Shown here in pieces: positions 30,267 to 31,071 of a stretch of 31,071 bases of DNA. Within the stretch, counting starts at the first letter, position 1, and every line of letters starts with the position of its first letter. The notes under the pieces are model-generated. The model saw only the letters and a program-made list of their open reading frames with translations. It ran no database searches and was not told the origin of the DNA. The translations under genes and the position numbers were made by a program. This stretch comes from Propionibacterium sp. (GTDB lineage: Bacteria > Actinomycetota > Actinomycetes > Propionibacteriales > Propionibacteriaceae), in NCBI GenBank assembly GCA_022837595.1, contig JALHFX010000075.1, forward strand, positions 1 to 31,071, written 5' to 3'.

Positions 30267-31034
30267 ATGGCGCCGCTCGGACACGAATGTGATTCCGTCG
30301 CGGTGAGTACCGCATCAGTACCAGTGCCACCGCGCGGGTCACCTTCGGTGTCCCGCGCGGTGGCGATTCTGAACCTGATTGCGCAGCGTCCTGGCGGATG
30401 GTCGTTGACCCAGATCGCGTCGAGCCTTGGCCTGGCGAAGTCATCTGCCCTGTCGATCTTGATTTCCCTTGAGGCCGCTGGAATGGTCAGCAGGGTAGAA
30501 CACTTCTACGATCTCGATATCGGAGTGCTGACGCCCGCGGGCGGCTTCCTTCGTGGATCGGATTCGATCAGTCAATTCAGGCGTCAGGTAGCGGTCTCGC
30601 CGCTGCTCTCGGAAGAACTCGCCCACCTTGCGGTGCTCGCCGGCAGAGAGGTCACCTACATCGCCAGGCATGTTGGGCGGGAACCGTTGCCTGTTAGCGC
30701 TGGGGTAGGCGATCGTTTCCCGGCTTCGGTCACGGCGGTGGGAGTGGCACTCCTAGCAGAGTTGGACGACGAAGACATCATCCAGCTCTACGATGGCGTC
30801 CGACAACTTCCGCGGTGGTCGCCCCGTTCGACAGCAGACCTGCCCGGGTTGCTGAGGAAACTACACCAAACTCGCGAGGCTGGATATGCCATTGATGATG
30901 GCGAGACCTATTACGGTGTTTTCGCTTACGGGTTGGTGGTGCATCGGGCGGGCAATCACACCCAGGATTTCTGGCTCTTCGTACTTGAGCGTGGGGTGAG
31001 CGTGGTTCCGATGGTGGGCGTGTCGGCGGGTTGA
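30267..31034 (+). CDS. IclR-family transcriptional regulator
   Basis: The 255-residue protein has an N-terminal winged helix-turn-helix (about 27-85; SVSRAVAILNLIAQRPGGWSLTQIASSLG, recognition helix around KSSALSILISLEAAGMV). A C-terminal IclR effector domain follows (ELAHLAVLAGREVTYIARHVG, then AGVGDRFPASVTAVGVALLA). The end, from about 215, reads GETYYGVFAYGLVVHRAGN and departs from the usual CIAAPV core, so the ligand pocket may be atypical. It starts 3 nt after the dehydrogenase gene. ATG 30267 and an in-frame GTG at 30303 are both possible; neither has a clear ribosome-binding site. It is the natural candidate to control the TRAP/dehydrogenase genes through the shared dctP upstream element. 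Confidence 0.85.
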   Translation: MAPLGHECDSVAVSTASVPVPPRGSPSVSRAVAILNLIAQRPGGWSLTQIASSLGLAKSSALSILISLEAAGMVSRVEHFYDLDIGVLTPAGGFLRGSDSISQFRRQVAVSPLLSEELAHLAVLAGREVTYIARHVGREPLPVSAGVGDRFPASVTAVGVALLAELDDEDIIQLYDGVRQLPRWSPRSTADLPGLLRKLHQTREAGYAIDDGETYYGVFAYGLVVHRAGNHTQDFWLFVLERGVSVVPMVGVSAG

Positions 31035-31071
31035 GAGGGGTCGAGACCCTCAAGAATCGGGGTTACCACAC

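Overview
The window is about 31 kb of a moderately high-GC actinobacterial chromosome close to the replication origin. It opens inside recF and continues with a DUF721/DciA gene, gyrB, gyrA, a DUF3566 membrane protein and tRNA-Ile(GAT), the order seen next to dnaA/dnaN in many Actinomycetota. Gene style (many GTG starts, overlapping stops and starts, some leaderless-looking starts) and gene content point to Actinomycetota, perhaps Propionibacteriales. The genus cannot be fixed from what I can see.

Layout. 1-7338 is the replication/topology block: recF (3' end), dciA, gyrB, gyrA and DUF3566 on the plus strand, then a convergent DUF4870 membrane protein. 7542-7618 is tRNA-Ile. 7803-8624 (minus) is a Ltp-type membrane protein whose C-terminal repeat carries a perfect 42-bp tandem duplication. 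9204-11964 holds four plus-strand housekeeping or stress-type genes: cysK, a DUF2284 Cys-rich protein, a YceI protein and a small HExxH metallopeptidase. 11994-13412 (minus) is a NhaD-type ion transporter. The divergent spacer 13413-13775 contains a cluster of DnaA-box-like 9-mers around a 16-bp palindrome.

13776-22330 is one tightly packed Tad (Flp) pilus or secretion operon: SAF-domain CpaB-like protein, TadZ/CpaE-like ParA-type protein, TadA ATPase, TadB, TadC, small pilin, two TadE-like pseudopilins, and a 908-residue membrane protein with LysM domains outside and a SARP/BTAD-like regulatory domain at its C-terminus. The SAF/TadZ junction looks frameshifted: the TadZ nucleotide-binding loop lies upstream of the first usable start codon. 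Assembly, fold and envelope anchoring are therefore encoded together, but no prepilin peptidase is present in the window.

22410-24321 carries a convergent MFS permease and an unrecognised 146-aa protein, both with leaderless-type promoters. 24744-31034 is a sugar-acid-type module: two closely related DctP lipoproteins (TRAP substrate-binding proteins), one DctQ/DctM permease pair, an L-idonate-dehydrogenase-like MDR enzyme and an IclR regulator. The two dctP genes share a bipartite upstream motif at nearly the same distance from matching promoter hexamers. They are separated from each other and from dctQM by strong hairpins, which suggests co-regulated but separately tuned transcripts. No insertion sequence, CRISPR array or prophage was seen.
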